Shown here in pieces: positions 46,106 through 58,747 of a stretch of DNA of 64,000 nt. The stretch's first letter is position 1. The number at the start of each line of letters is the position of its first letter. The position numbers and the translations under genes are program-made. Below the pieces are notes generated by a model. That model was not told the origin of the DNA. It made no database searches and was given only the letters and a program-made list of their open reading frames with translations. Origin of the DNA: Callorhinus ursinus (lineage: Eukaryota > Chordata > Mammalia > Carnivora > Otariidae); assembly GCF_003265705.1 (NCBI RefSeq), contig NW_020313044.1, positions 7,101,647-7,165,646 on the forward strand. Direction: 5' to 3'.

Positions 46106-47545
46106 TTATCACATTCATTCATTCATTCGACAAATGAATATTATTGAGCACTGTTCAATTATTGAGATGTGTCAGGCATTGTGTACGTAGTAGTCCACAG
46201 ACAAGAATACGTAAGTGAACAAGATGGTTATAGATAGTAATAACTGCCATTAGGAAACCCTCCAGTAGTGATAGAGTGACTGGACATTAGGAGTGGGAGA
46301 CGGTTGGCTAATTTAGATTTGGTGGTCAGGAATTCCTCTCTCAACAGGACACACCTGAATAATCTTTATTTTATTAGGAATTCTTTTCCCCTTAAATAGA
46401 TGGAAATTAGGTCTGAGAGAGGAGAACTGAACTAGGATTCAAATCATGCCCTGTTATTATTTCATTCTTTAATTCACTCATTTACCAAAAAAACATTTAT
46501 TGAAAGCCAAATTTTGTACCAGTAACTATGCTAAACAGTAATCCATTCATTAATTCATTCAGATGACATATATTTAATGAATGCCTACTGGGTGCTCTGT
46601 TTTAACTGTGACAATCAGTAAAACAAAGAAAGGTTGTAACTGTTGGTGACCAGGGGTATGGTTTTGATTATGTTAAGTTTCAATGTTTATTAGAACTCCA
46701 AGTGTAAGTGGTGAGTAAGTAGTTGGATTTGCCAGTCTAGATTTTTCAGAAAGGTGTAGCAAGGAAATCCAAATTTGGGATTCATCATCAGAGAGATGAT
46801 ATATAATCTTGTAGGTTGGTAGAGTTCACCAAGGGACTGACAAAAGAAAAGTGAAGAGGTTCGATGAACAAACTCAGTATTAAGTTAGGGAGAAGAGAGA
46901 GAAGTAGCAAATGAATCTATCTATGAATATACCAGTGGAATAAAAGGAAAACCAAGGAACTGTGTTGTTCTGGAGTCCAAAGAAAGAAAATGCATCAGGG
47001 ACATAAAGAAAACAACGGTGTAAAGTGTTGCTACTAAGTCAAGTAAGATGAGGACTGAGAACCGACTATAAAATGTAGCAGCATGGAGACCACTTGAGAC
47101 CTGATACAAACATTTCCAATAAAGCCTCATTGGAATGGTTTAAAGAGAATGGGAGGCGAGTAATCAGAGACAATGAGCATAGGTCTGTTTTTAGAAGAGT
47201 TTTATAACAGAAGATGGAGAAGAAATAGGCTGGAAGCTAGCAAGAGAAGCAGGGTAAAAGAAAGTTTGCCAAGTAGAGAGAAGTAAGAGCATGTTTGCAT
47301 ACTAATGAGAATAATGCCTCAGTGAGTAAACAACTGATGATGTGGGGAGGGTCATTTTCCAGGAGAGTTGCTCTGAAGTAGGTGAGAGGAAGTGGGGATT
47401 AGTATGCAAGTGGAAGGATCGGCTTTGGAGAAGAGTGTGGATATTTTGTCTATGGTCATAGGCAGCAAGGTGGGGAGTTGTGGGGAAAAGGGCATCTGTG
47501 GAAATTCTCTTACTGGTACTTCAGTTTTCCCAGTGATGTAGGACA
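46106..47545 (-). repeat. Long L2 series, reverse, reaching the RT region
   Basis: 46106-46375 and 46480-46630 are reversed L2 3' ends (cattcattcattcattcgac, 'gaatgcctactgggtgctct'). 46630-47545 is a reversed internal part: 'tggttttgattatgttaagt', 'gggattcatcatcagagaga', 'tcaccaagggactgacaaaa', 'ctaagtcaagtaagatgagg' with actgaga, 'gagcatgtttgcatactaat'. These correspond to the L2 reverse-transcriptase region on the minus strand. No open frame survives. Confidence 0.75.
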
Positions 47546-47574
47546 CAAGATGAAAGGTGAGTTCCCATACCACT

Positions 47575-47690
47575 TATATGCCCTGTGACTTAAGCAATCC
47601 AATGTCTTTGAGTCTCAGTTTACTCATCTGTGAAGTTGGAATAAAAATATTTTTCTCTAAGTGCAGTAATGATTAAATGTGACTTTATAT
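47575..47690 (+). repeat. MIR, sense
   Basis: 'gtctttgagtctcagtttac' with tcatctgtgaagttgg, 'taatgattaaatgtgacttt'. Confidence 0.65.
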
Positions 47691-48428
47691 GAAAAAAAAA
47701 ATACTAGCCTGGTACTTGTACCCTCAAATAATGTTGGACAAAGCTGATCTTAGTATGAGCAAACATGAAATAGCACCTTAAATAGTACGTGTCCCCTAGA
47801 TTTTAGTCAGGGGACTCACTTCAGTACAGGAAGGCCGCCTGTAGTTAACAATAACATGAAATGAAGGTGGGGTTGGCTTAATCATTAAAAGGTACATTTA
47901 TAAAAGACTTGGTGTATTTGTCATATGGCCTCTGACCAAGGAGAACTCATTGAAATGTTTTAACCATAATTTTTACCCACACACCTATTGGTCCCCACCA
48001 GCTTGGAGTGACAGTGACCCACTGTATATGGGGGAAAAAAAACAAATGTCAATGTTCAGGCTCCTGTCCCAGGCTAAACATTCCAGGCATATGAGATATA
48101 ACCTCGATTAAAGTGTCAAATGGCCTCTAATCACATTAAAATGAAATGTGACCAGAGTGCACCAAGAGATGGGACATCCCTGTCACCTTTTTCTCTTTTC
48201 CCCATAATAGCAATATCTATCTGCTATATTCCAGATAATATGAGTGTCTATTCATATTGTGTGGACAATGAAATGACTTGCATTTGACAGATCTTATTAT
48301 GCTAGAAATCAACCACTCTAAAATTAACATAGGCTCTTATTAGAAATGATTATGCAAAACTTATCTGGTGCCTGGGATTTTCATCAGGCAAATCCCTTCC
48401 TCAAGTCCTTCCTTACTCCTTTCCCTCT

Positions 48429-48430
<2 letters not shown>
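47691..48430. other. No feature seen
   Basis: No recognised gene or repeat. Confidence 0.45.

Positions 48431-48464
<34 letters not shown>
48431..48464. repeat. (GT)n microsatellite
   Basis: Seventeen clean gt units. Confidence 0.96.
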
Positions 48465-48466
<2 letters not shown>

Positions 48467-48654
48467 AATGGGATTATAATGTAGGGATCTAGTACAAACA
48501 TAACCAATGCCAAACAGACCAAAATGTTTATCCCGTCCAGATATTTACTATCACATATCAGTTCCCAATGATACCGAAGGTGTCAACACTAAAATTATAC
48601 GTTGGTGTCTGTGGTTCTTATTTTTGTTCTTATTTTTGAGCCTTTAATGTCAAC

Positions 48655-48770
48655 ACTATGAGAGTAAGGAGTTTACATTTTTGGGTTATTTTCAGTCACC
48701 GAAAATAGCACTTAGTACATAGTAAGTACCCAATAAGTGTCTGCTGGGTGAATTAATGATAATTAGCAGT
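48655..48770 (+). repeat. L2 3' end, sense
   Basis: 'atagcacttagtacatagta' with agtacccaataag and tgctgggtgaattaatga: the L2 3' terminus. Confidence 0.65.
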
Positions 48771-49102
48771 TCTCTGGTGAAGATAAGCCTGTCATTAAAG
48801 ATTATTAAGAATCAAGGGGAAATAATGTCCCCTGAGATCAGAATTTTTTTTCTTACACTCCATCTGCATTGACCATCCCCAAATAAAATAAATGGCCCAG
48901 ACTCTGTACAACTAATACCTCTTTCTTCCTCTTGAAATCATAATTTAGAAGGAGTTTCCCTTATTTTTCAACTGACTAAATTCTGAAAAAGGTAAATGTG
49001 TTAAGGATAAAATGCATTCCTGGCACCCCTGAAATTGTGGGTATGTTTATAAAGTGTTTGTGTCCCAGGCCACTGCTCATAAACCAACCTTGCATTTATC
49101 AC

Positions 49103-49168
49103 TGGAAAGCTAGGTTTGGCCGTGATCGTATAGTGGTTAGTACTCTGCGTTGTGGAAAGCTAGGTTTG
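49103..49168 (+). mobile_element. tRNA-His(GTG) 5'-half retropseudogene with 16-bp target duplication
   Basis: Positions 49119-49152 (up to 49155) match the first 34-37 nt of the mammalian tRNA-His(GTG) gene exactly: the 5' acceptor strand gccgtga, the D arm, the 5' anticodon-stem strand and the anticodon GTG. The sequence then stops being tRNA. On each side stands the same 16-bp direct repeat tggaaagctaggtttg (49103-49118 and 49153-49168). There is no A-tail, no 3' half and no CCA. The last three tRNA bases (tgg) could belong to either the insert or the repeat, so the RNA ended at tRNA position 34-37, within the anticodon loop. The G at 49118 could be the extra G-1 of mature tRNA-His or part of the target site. 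It is not a working tRNA gene: the 3' half and B box are missing. Confidence 0.93.
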
Positions 49169-52100
49169 TCCCAAGTTGAAATACTGGGTAAGTTTGAAAT
49201 AGTCAAAGTGAAATAAGGAAACAAAATATTATCTAGTGACTTCAACTTTGACACTTAAAATTGCCACTTCTCAGCTTATGTTAAGCAAGACTCAGATGAT
49301 TGCCAAAAGGACAATCAGGTTTATGATTTAGACTAGATAGCACAAAATCAAATGTCTACTGAGAATAAGCAGATGAATATGTGTGTGAGTCTGTGAGGGT
49401 AGGAACATAGTTGAGTTGGAAATGTGGTGAGCAGGCATATGCTCTATCTAAAGGCATTCAGTCAATGCACTAAATAGATGCACAATTAAATCCAGCTTCT
49501 TAATTACTAATATCATTATATCATGAACACTGGGTGAGCCAGAAGTGATGAAGTAAGGCTATGTAAGAAACAGAGTTTTTTTCTTAGAGGTAGAGGGAAA
49601 AAATAAAGATTAAGAATGTCCTCTTAACTATGTCTTTTTAAAGTCAAAGTCTTTGCTTTTGATTGTGGACAAAATTTAAATAAAAAGATCTTGAGTACAG
49701 ACCCTCCCCTTGCTTTATTTTCTTTGATAACATGCCATGCCCTAAGAACAGAGTTCCATATCAGGCAGAAAGCATGAGTTTTTAAAGGATAAGAACTATA
49801 TTGGGAACAAAAACTTGTTAGTAATAAGACACTATCTAGCACATGTGGGTTTGACACTTAGCAAGAAATTGAAGTTCAGAAATGGAAATATACTTAGCAG
49901 AGCTTCACATTGCAGTGATTTGTTCTCTAAGATTCAGCAGGAAATGAATGGGAAGAGAGGAGTGACAATGGTATGCAAAAGTTACAGTCCATCAGAATCT
50001 CATGGCAGACTTTAAAAACTACATGCTACTTACTTCACTTCATATGCACATACACTTCAGTACCCTCCTGCGTTCTTAGTTGGCTAGGTTTGTAGTGGGA
50101 TCTCTATTTTTAAAACACTCCTCAAGAAATTCTTACTGCAAAAGTTTATGGACTGTTATTTGGAAGACTTTGTTTGAAGGCATGTGGTCCTGTTATGTGC
50201 TTAAAATTCATCTGTAGCAAAAGAGTTGAGAAGTAAAAACTAAGGAGACACCCGAGGTGTGTGTGGGGGGGATAACTCCAGTAGCAATAATGGTGTGTTC
50301 AGTGAAGAAAGAGGTAGACGAAGATTGAGAATATTTCACTAAAATTTTAGTGACTAATGATATTTGAGGAGGAACTATAGTGTGTAAACTTTTGGAAAGG
50401 GAAGGATTTTGAATTTATGTATTCATTAAGCAAATATATATTTAGTGTTTAATCAGATTGACTATTGAAGGATTTAGAATGTCTAAACTACCTGGCATTT
50501 GGAAAAATTATAGACTCATTGCAAGGATGGGAAATAGGTTTCATCTCATGCACCAACACTGCTTAATTGGCAGGGGTTGCCTGGAGCGTTCTGTTGATGG
50601 GTTGAACAAGGCTCCACCTGGGCTCGGATATAAATTGTGCAGTAATCATTGAATGATATCTGACCTAGAAACAGAGATGAAAGTGGTGCTTTCATGACAT
50701 GGGTTCTCTTTTTCTATATTGTCTTATTTTTGTGTTTGGGAAATAGATCAAGAAGATTTTTTAATGTCTCCCTTCTCCCTCTCCCGTGGACACGTTGCAA
50801 ATTACACAGGCACAAAAACAACTCCAGGTATTGTCAGCGCTGCCTCTACTTGCATTGATGTCTTCTCTTGAATTCTTAGTGGCAAACCAACAAATTCTAC
50901 AGTCTCCCATCTCCTTGGAGGGAGCCACAGTTCCTTATTTCTTTATGTCTTAGCAGGTATATTGTTGAGGGTGCTTGTGAAGCAGTAAATATTTACAAGT
51001 TGGAGGAGTTAAAGCTGTTAAATGGCTAGTTGAACATCACTGCACAGCATGATAATTTGGGGAAGGCTGGCTGAGGCAGATGTCCCTGTTAGAGACCTGT
51101 CTTTTGAAACAATCAAAAAGTGATGTCTGAGAATTGCCCATTGAAGACAAGGAGAAAGAGTATATTCTCCCTGTGGTAAGGCACCTTCTCCTGCAGGTGA
51201 GAGATTCAAACTAGACCCAAGGTTAAAGACAACCTGGATCAGAGACTTCAAAACAAAGAAAAATGGCCTTGCTGACTGGTAATATCTCTTACCTGCTCTT
51301 CAGCCTGACAACAAAAGCTTCGGAGCCTAGTATACCTGAAGTTTTCTCAGACACGTGTGGCCCCTTACTTTCTTCCCCACGTACATTTTAACACTGGGGG
51401 TAACTCACTGAGACTGAAGATTATATCTGATTTTAAAATGCCAATTCTGTTGCTTGAGGAAAACCAGAGAAATATGATACCAATGGGAAAAGATGCTTCA
51501 CTATTGACTAGAGTTAATGTGTTTTGGAGCTCCAGGGAGGTGATTTTGCCATTCATCCACGCGTTCTATCTTATCTGCCTATTGCCTTGCGCTTGGCAGC
51601 GTTGTGATCATTGCATGTATATGTTTGTATACATGATTAAATTGTGTCTTACTGAATAACATGTTAAATGGGATTTGATAATTCTCTTTAGGCTGTAGAA
51701 AGTAGTTTAGCTGTTTAAAATTCAATTCCTTTTCGCTGCTCTACCCCCAACCCCCACCCAATGCTTTTTCTCGTGTTTACATTGTTGTTTCAGGTTAGCA
51801 ATAAAGTTGAATTACTGAGAGACACCCTGATGGCTTTTTCTAAAGGACAGGAAAATGAAATGTAATAAAGAAGGAAGTATTTCTAGGAGGAAATGCCTAG
51901 TGCAGCTCTAACTCAGAGCTGCCTCTGTGACGGATCGTGTCTGCTAGCCCCAGGGTGGGCTGGTTCTAGGCTCAGTGGAGGATGCAAGATCAGGCTACCC
52001 AGTATGGTTTTTCTAGCCAAAGACAACTTCACTTAAGGGTGTAGGAACAGAAGACTGAAAAGAAGTAGTCTAGGAGAACCAGGTTTCTGGAGGCTCACAG

Positions 52101-52600
52101 GTTTGTGGTAAGATAGTTGTGCTCTGTTTCCATCAGCTGATGGCTCTATGCTGAAAGCCCCTCTTGAACTTGACTGTCAGTAGGTGAGGACTAGATAGGC
52201 CACTTCATGTCCATTAAGAGATTGGGTAGTGTCTCTTACTGATGAGGGGCATGGTCCAAAGGCAGAGTCCAGGGACTAGAGGAAGTAGAGAATTCATAAA
52301 GATATCTCATTGGAAGAAGAGAAATGTAAAAACCAAAGAATCATATTTTCATCTGTAATAGACGCCAAAGAAACCAAGCTGGAATGCTGGATAGCCAAAG
52401 AAACTGAAACTTTAAGCCAAAATATGAGTGGACCCAGGACGGACCATAAAGATCTAGAGGCAAAGATTGTAAGTGGATCAGTGATACGACATCTGAAAAA
52501 TTGGCTCTGATTAGAGATCACCAAATACAACAAGATTTGGTATTATTTCCAGGCTGGACCTGGGGGTAGCCCAGTGACCACCTGTGGACAGAGTGAACTG
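49169..52600. other. No gene seen; longest low-repeat stretch
   Basis: About 3.4 kb without a repeat that I can name. Local GC rises near 50560-50640 and 51890-51990. Open frames such as 51357-51659 have no recognisable domain, and their splice context is not supported. Confidence 0.45.
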
Positions 52601-52619
52601 ATTTGGAGAGACAGTGAAA

Positions 52620-53580
52620 GCAGGCATCTGTCTGACTCTGAGGGGCCATAGGGGAAATTGAAGAGTGGTGGAAAGACTAGTAAATGTAGTTCATAGACCT
52701 GGATTATATGACAATAGGAAAGGCAGTTAATCTGTGCGGATTTCATCTATCAATTGCAAGTTATAAATGCTTGTTCTGTAACTCTCTCATGTGTTTTATA
52801 AGAATCAAATTGGAAAACGTAAGTATATGATAAAATGCTATTCACATGTCCAGTGTTACATGTTTGCAATACTGTAATTAAATGCAGATTGAATTGTAAC
52901 TTTTTTTTAAGACATTACCACATTATTCTTTAACTTGCAGTATTTTCTCCTCAAAATACTTGAGAAATTCACTGAGCTTTGGATATGTCTTGCTTTCTTA
53001 AACACTTGTAAGATTGCCTTTGCTCTTCTCTAACACACCCATCAAATGTTTGAAAAATATTAAGATTAGAACAGTCTTCTAGCAATTAGGTCTAATTAAT
53101 GCATAAATCTAGAATCAGAAAGGAATATATATTTGATTTCAAAACAAGAGGGTTGTGAGTCCTTCCTCCTGGATTTCAGGGTTTTTCACCGTGTAGCCCC
53201 ATTCATTAAATGTTCTGGTTTCCTATTATTCACACAAATAACCTCTCTGATGCCTATGGGCTGTGCCTACTCAGGAGGTCAAACTGCAAATTAGACCATG
53301 TTTTCTGACATTTGCTTATTATTTCTCATTTGTTTCTTTACCTCACAGTGTTGCTATGAAGTTCAAATGAGGGTCTTAACGTGGGCATGCTTTGTAAGCC
53401 ATAAAATGCTGTTGAAATATAAAGAGAAAGTTAAATGTTGGAAGATACAGGTTTAAGATGCCTTCCTGCCACATGTTAACTGTGTAACTTTAGGGAAGTC
53501 TTCTTACCTCTATGGATTTTATTCTCTTTCTTGGATAAGAAAGGCTCTATCTAGATAGAGCCTAGATGGAGCTCATCACT
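52620..53580 (+). repeat. MIR-like fragments (probable)
   Basis: Three weak sense-strand stretches: 52680-52830 ('ggcagttaatctgtgcggat', 'tataagaatcaaattggaaa'), 53300-53420 ('tttctttacctcacagtgtt', 'gttcaaatgagggtctta') and 53435-53580 ('catgttaactgtgtaacttt', 'cttacctctatggattttat'). Confidence 0.45.
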
Positions 53581-54384
53581 TCTGTCCTATCAACCACATA
53601 AATGTGAAACATAATTATTGTCATTGTATGAAACCTTTTTTTACTATTTGGAGATAGCTATTTACTGTGAATGTTGTTTATGTACTTACTGCTCTGATTT
53701 CATTCATTTACCCATGTATTAGAGAAACATTTATTATTTGAAATTACTTAAATGACATGGATTTATTAAAAATACCCATTAAAATAATTGATTTATATTT
53801 TAAAATGTAATTTTCAGTGAAATAAGATGTTGTAGCATATTCTTCAAAACATATTCAGTTGATAATCTAAAGAAACTGTCCCCACATTTTAATCCTATGA
53901 GCTAACCACATGGGATTTGGCACTACAAATTTTAGCTTTTATTTTGAACAGAAGCATTCTTACTCATTTTTTCCCCAATGTATCTTTCATTCTTAAGGAC
54001 ATTTACATAACTATATCAGGCATTTCTTATTATAATACTAACTACATATATATATATATATAGCTACTATTAGGATTCTACTATGAATACATTATTTTTC
54101 TTTTTTCAAAAGCATTTTAGGTTTTTCATTTTTTTAATCTTCAAAAATGATTTTCATTTTACTCATGATTGTGAGGTATAGTCTGACTATATGGTCAAAT
54201 ATAATATTGTATTAATTACTATGTGAGATATTCTTTGAGGTTCATAGTCTTCCCTGGTTTATTACCTTTTCTATCTCTAAAACCTACAGCCCTTTGTGAT
54301 TTTGTGATAAATGCAAATTAGCAGAATGACATATTAGTTTTTTGAAAAACTTTAATTCATTTCTAAAATCAGAATTAATTTTGA
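53581..54384. other. Strongly AT-rich, no feature
   Basis: AT-rich DNA with a short (TA)n at 54047-54062. No gene or recognised element. Confidence 0.5.
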
Positions 54385-54398
54385 GTTCATACAATCTT

Positions 54399-54486
54399 TT
54401 ATTATTTTTTAAAATTTTATTTTATTATGTTATGTTAGTCACCATATATCATTAGTTTTTGATGTAGTGTTCCACAATTCATTGGG
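54399..54486 (-). mobile_element. 88-bp L1 3' end with target duplication
   Basis: 'attatgttatgttagtcacc', 'tcattagtttttgatgtagt' with gttccacaattcatt: reversed L1 3' end. Perfect 14-bp duplication gttcatacaatctt at 54385-54398 and 54487-54500. Confidence 0.94.
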
Positions 54487-54500
54487 GTTCATACAATCTT

Positions 54501-55864
54501 ATATAAAAAAGTAGATATACTCAGGCCTTAAATTATTCAAAAATAACACTGAAATGTTTTAAATTTTTTAACATTAAAAATATTTTATTAAGTAATATTT
54601 CCTTTTTCTGTATGTGAATATGGCATTATCTCATGTATTCCTGATAGAACATCTCAAGTAACTATAATCTACCTTAATTTTCTTACTTGATTAGTCATGA
54701 TTTTATCATTTGAACTCTGAATATTGAGAAAGTTGCAGCCCCATCTGCTAAAGATAGTGTCTATTGCCCAAAGAGATATAAATAATACATAGTAATAAAA
54801 ACATACCAAAGTCTTCTATGTCTTTAGCTACTAAGTGGTGATAAATCATCCAACCTCACTCTTATCTGTTCGCCCACCTATAACATAGGACATAAAGATT
54901 TCTTTGAGGTAGCTTTGATTTATAGGATAGCAGTCTAACACACACTCACAAGTACAATGGATACTCCCCTTCTTGACTGCTGTGCAGCTGATTTTTTTGA
55001 ATGCATTGGGAAAGCCTTGCCCTTCCTCTCCCTTGGGTTTCTTTAGTTCAATGTCAAGCCTAATTAATAACTCGAAAAACAAAACTAAACAAAAACTCCT
55101 TCTGTTTTTAGCAGAGATTAAATTATTTCATTTTATACAGAAACCCAGCAGAACAACTACCCAAGTCCATGCTACTTTTAGTACTGGGAAAACCCAGGGT
55201 GACAGAATTGATAGGTAACTTTAATACTAAAATCAATTAACCCACAAGTCTTTGTTGATTTCAATGGCCGCTAAGTGCTATGTGGGATTCCTAAGAAAGA
55301 CAAGGCATCATCTCTGACACTTAGAAAGTCTGGAGAACTAAGACCAGCACATGTGAAACAAATTAGAGATGTACATTTCCTTAACTATCTTTGTGAATCT
55401 GAAAAATTTTTACCTTAGGTTTTTTTGGTCCATCTTGAACAGTCATGAAGATTTATATATTTATCTAAATATATAAATTTCTTTATATCTGATTGTTACC
55501 TGTCTGTGTGTCTCTCTATAATGTTGCATGAGCAATGAGCTGGGTCATGGAGATGACACTTCTGTAATCTGGCTCTTGGCTGTCGCTTAGATATACACAA
55601 CCTCACTCCAACCATGACAAAATTTGTTCAGATTCTGGCCCTACGCCATGTTCTCTCAGACCTTTGAACTTTTACACGGTATCCTTTTTAACTGAAATAT
55701 ACTGTCTTTCCCAAATTTTCCAAAAAGTTCCAAAAACTTACTCATTAGATCTCTAAATTTAAATGTCCTCTCTTCTAGCGGACACGTCCCTGCACATCCA
55801 GGCTGGTGGACTAATGATAAATTGTAATCCACAAATTAGTTCTCCTAGAAATACGCATTTCTTC
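54501..55864. other. No feature seen
   Basis: No recognised gene or repeat. Confidence 0.45.
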
Positions 55865-55880
55865 AGATAACTCAGTGTAT

Positions 55881-56079
55881 TTTTATTTTTAAAAAATATT
55901 TATTTACTTGAGAGAGAGCAAGTATGAGAGAGAGAGAGAGAGAATGTGCACAGAAGGAGAGGGAGAAGCAGGCTCTCCACTGAGTAAAGAGCCCAACGCA
56001 GGGCTTGATCGCAGGACCCTGAGATCATGACCTAAGCTGAAGGCAGATGCTTAACAGACTGAGCCACCCAGGCAGCCCC
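55881..56079 (-). mobile_element. Can-SINE
   Basis: Reverse SINE with an expanded gagaga stretch and the head gagccacccaggcagcccc. Target duplication agataactcagtgtat (55865) against aaataactcagtttat (56080), two mismatches. Confidence 0.94.
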
Positions 56080-56184
56080 AAATAACTCAGTTTATATTCT
56101 ATTTTTAATCCTCAGTCTGAAGTGGAAATGACAGTTTTCTGTCAATTTGACTCCTCTCTCCTTCTTTGAAGGAGATTTCATCGT

Positions 56185-56385
56185 TAGCATTATCATCACC
56201 GAGCACATTGTTAATCCTCACTGCAACCCTGGTGAGGGATATTAGTATTGTCTGTATTTTACAGATGAGAAATAACAATTACAGAGAGTTAAATAGTTTT
56301 CATGGTTAGGTTGCAAACCTATACAGTGAATTTAGACTCTGTGCATTTAATCACTCTGTTACACTGTGTATGGCCAGGGTATCAG
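56185..56385 (-). repeat. MIR, reverse
   Basis: 'ttaatcctcactgcaaccct', 'gtattttacagatgagaaat', 'tagactctgtgcatttaatc'. Confidence 0.75.
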
Positions 56386-56819
56386 GGCAGCAGGGTGGTG
56401 TGCAACCAATACTGAACGTTATCTGATCTGTCTATACAGATATTCGCCAAGTCATCCAGCATGCCATCTGGTCCTGGATCAATCACTTTAATAAGTCACC
56501 AAGGAGATGTCTCTCATTATCTTTTAAATGTTCTTTTTAAGCAATGTCTGTTCTCTATTTCCTTGCTATTCTTGGGCACTCAGGAATATGTCTGCTTCAC
56601 CATCACAGTGGATTGAGGAAATCACTACGAATCTGTCTACCATCATGTCTGCCTAGGGCCAATGAAGAGTCTTGTCTTCCCTCATGGATCTAGCTGGGTT
56701 CTACTTAGGAAGCAAGGAACTGCTGCTGGATCCAGCACATCCCTTGGTGTTTGGGCCTCTTAACTAGTTCACAAGGTACCTTTGTCTGAGACTCAGTGAC
56801 ATCTACTTGTTTATGAATT
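56386..56819. other. No feature seen
   Basis: No recognised gene or repeat. Confidence 0.45.
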
Positions 56820-56834
56820 TCCCCACCCTCTTTT

Positions 56835-57019
56835 TTTTTTTAAGATTTTATTTATTTATGTGACAGAGAGAGACACACAGCGAGAGCAGGAACACAACAT
56901 GGGGGAGTGGGAGAAGTAGCAGCAGGCTTCCCGCTGTGCAGGGAGCCCGATGCGGGGCTTGATCGATCATGACCTGAGCCAAAGGCAGAAGCTTAACAAC
57001 TGAGCCACCCAGATACCCC
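56835..57019 (-). mobile_element. Can-SINE with small internal deletion
   Basis: Reverse SINE; 'gggcttgatcgatcatgacc' lacks the ~15 bp 'ccaggaccctgg' segment. Head gagccacccagatacccc. Duplication tccccaccctctttt (56820) and tccccactctctttt (57020). Confidence 0.94.
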
Positions 57020-57034
57020 TCCCCACTCTCTTTT

Positions 57035-58093
57035 CTTTTCCTATATCTAAGGTTCATTTTCTTGTCTTGTTCTTTCTTGTGATGCTTCCCTCTGAATCAT
57101 GTTTATGGACCAGGAGTCTTTTCTGTTTCCTTAGGGCCTGGATATTTGACACTCAAAAGGCAGGAAAATATGCCTTTTCCTCTGCTTTCTGTAACACCAT
57201 TCTGTCCTCAAGGCAATGAGAATAGACTTGCCCAGCTGCCTGCATGTGAGGAAGCGCAGCATGGGAATATGAACTCTGCCATATCCAAGATGCTATCCTC
57301 CACTGAATTGTATTCTTCTATCAGATTTCAAAGCAGCCTGAATGTGCCCCATACAGGTTTCACACTTTAATTTAGGTGATATGCTGCCTATCTTACCATA
57401 ATTTAAGCTCTGTGAAAGCAGAGAATATACCTTTATTTTCACTACTTGATAGGTCGTAGGTTCTTCATTAAAAATTGATGGTTAAATCAATAAATCATTG
57501 AATTGGACCGTCGTGGAAGCCTTTTAGCCTAGCTTAATATAAGATCATTCTATGACTTGAAAAAAACAAAGTGCCTGTTTTGAATTGGATGGGCTAATTC
57601 ACTTTATAGGCCTAGTCTTTGTCTCTGGCTTCCCTCTCTCTCTCTCTTTTTTTTTTTTTTTTTTTTTTGCTTGGGCGGGGGAGGGGAGACAGGCTATTTC
57701 TTTCCTTATAAAGGACATCCAATGGAATGGAGTGAGGAACCCTACATACCAGTATGGTTGTGAGAACTGCAGAAACTCTTGACATAAACAGTCTACTTAA
57801 ATTCCTGTACTAAGAGACTTGATCAGACCTAACGTAGCTTTGGAAGTCGAAGACCATGTTCCTGGGACAATCTTGTCTCCTTTTCAGTTTCTGTCTGAAA
57901 AAATCCAGGGATGGCAAAAGAATTTACGATTTGTAATAGCCAGTTCTGGATGACAGGCCCCTGACCTTCCTTTTTTAGGGCATTTACTAAGAATGGACTT
58001 AAAATCATGAGTTCTTTCTTTCTCTTCCAGATGTATATATATCACCTACAACTCAGGAGTGTCTTTCTCAAAGACCTGAAAGCCGTTCCTTTT
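57035..58093. other. No gene; L2-like 3' end and a T-rich tract inside
   Basis: 57385-57510 resembles a sense L2 3' end ('aatttaagctctgtgaaagc', 'ttgataggtcgtaggttctt'). 57632-57668 is (CT)n followed by about T22 with no element attached. Otherwise nothing recognised. Confidence 0.5.
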
Positions 58094-58109
58094 GAAATGT
58101 AACAATCAG

Positions 58110-58299
58110 GGGCGCCTGGGTGGTTCAGTCAGTTAAGCATCTACCTTAGGCTCAGGTCATGATCCCAGGGTCCTGGGATCGAGCCCTGCGTCAGTCTCCC
58201 TGCTCAGCGGGGAGTCTGCCCCCTCCCTCTGACTGCTGCTTCCCTTGCTTGTGCTCTCTATCTCTCTGTCAAATAAATAAATAAAATCTTAAAAAAAAA
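58110..58299 (+). mobile_element. Can-SINE, plus strand
   Basis: Starts gggcgcctgggtggttcagt; 'tcaggtcatgatcccagggt', a CT-rich body, (aaat)n and A9 tail. Target duplication gaaatgtaacaatcag (58094) and gaaatttaacaatcag (58300), one mismatch. Confidence 0.97.
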
Positions 58300-58747
58300 G
58301 AAATTTAACAATCAGAATGGAGATAGGGCCTCTGTCTTCTAATCTCTGTGGGAGAATAGAATACTAAAATCCATAATTGCCAGCAAACAGACCCACTGTC
58401 CTAATCACATTTACATTGACTAATGCTTTGTAATTTTCCACTTGAGTCCTCACTTGTTCCCCTGCCCTGCATCTTCATTCTTCCTTCAAAATGCCCAATC
58501 ACCTCTCTGAAGGTCCAGTTGAGTGAAGCTCCGCTCTTTCCCCTACTGTCAGTAGTTATTAAATAAAATCTGTTTTCATGGCTTCAACTAATGCCTGGCT
58601 TTGTTTATCTTTGGCAGTTATCACATCTCTACATGTTTATTATGTAATGAGTAGAGGTCTTGATTTTCAAGAAGAGTACAGAGAAGTTAGAAGACAGGGT
58701 TCACACAGTGATAGAAATAGAGCATCAATTTTAAAGAAGAGTTGGGA

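Noticed and set aside
38644..48464. CRISPR-like arrays (regular CA/GT repeats at 38644, 43987, 45827 and 48431)
   Set aside because: They are plain dinucleotide microsatellites in a mammalian genome, with no spacers.
49119..49155. A functional tRNA-His gene
   Set aside because: Only the 5' half is present; there is no 3' anticodon-stem strand, T arm or B box, and the flanks are a target duplication.
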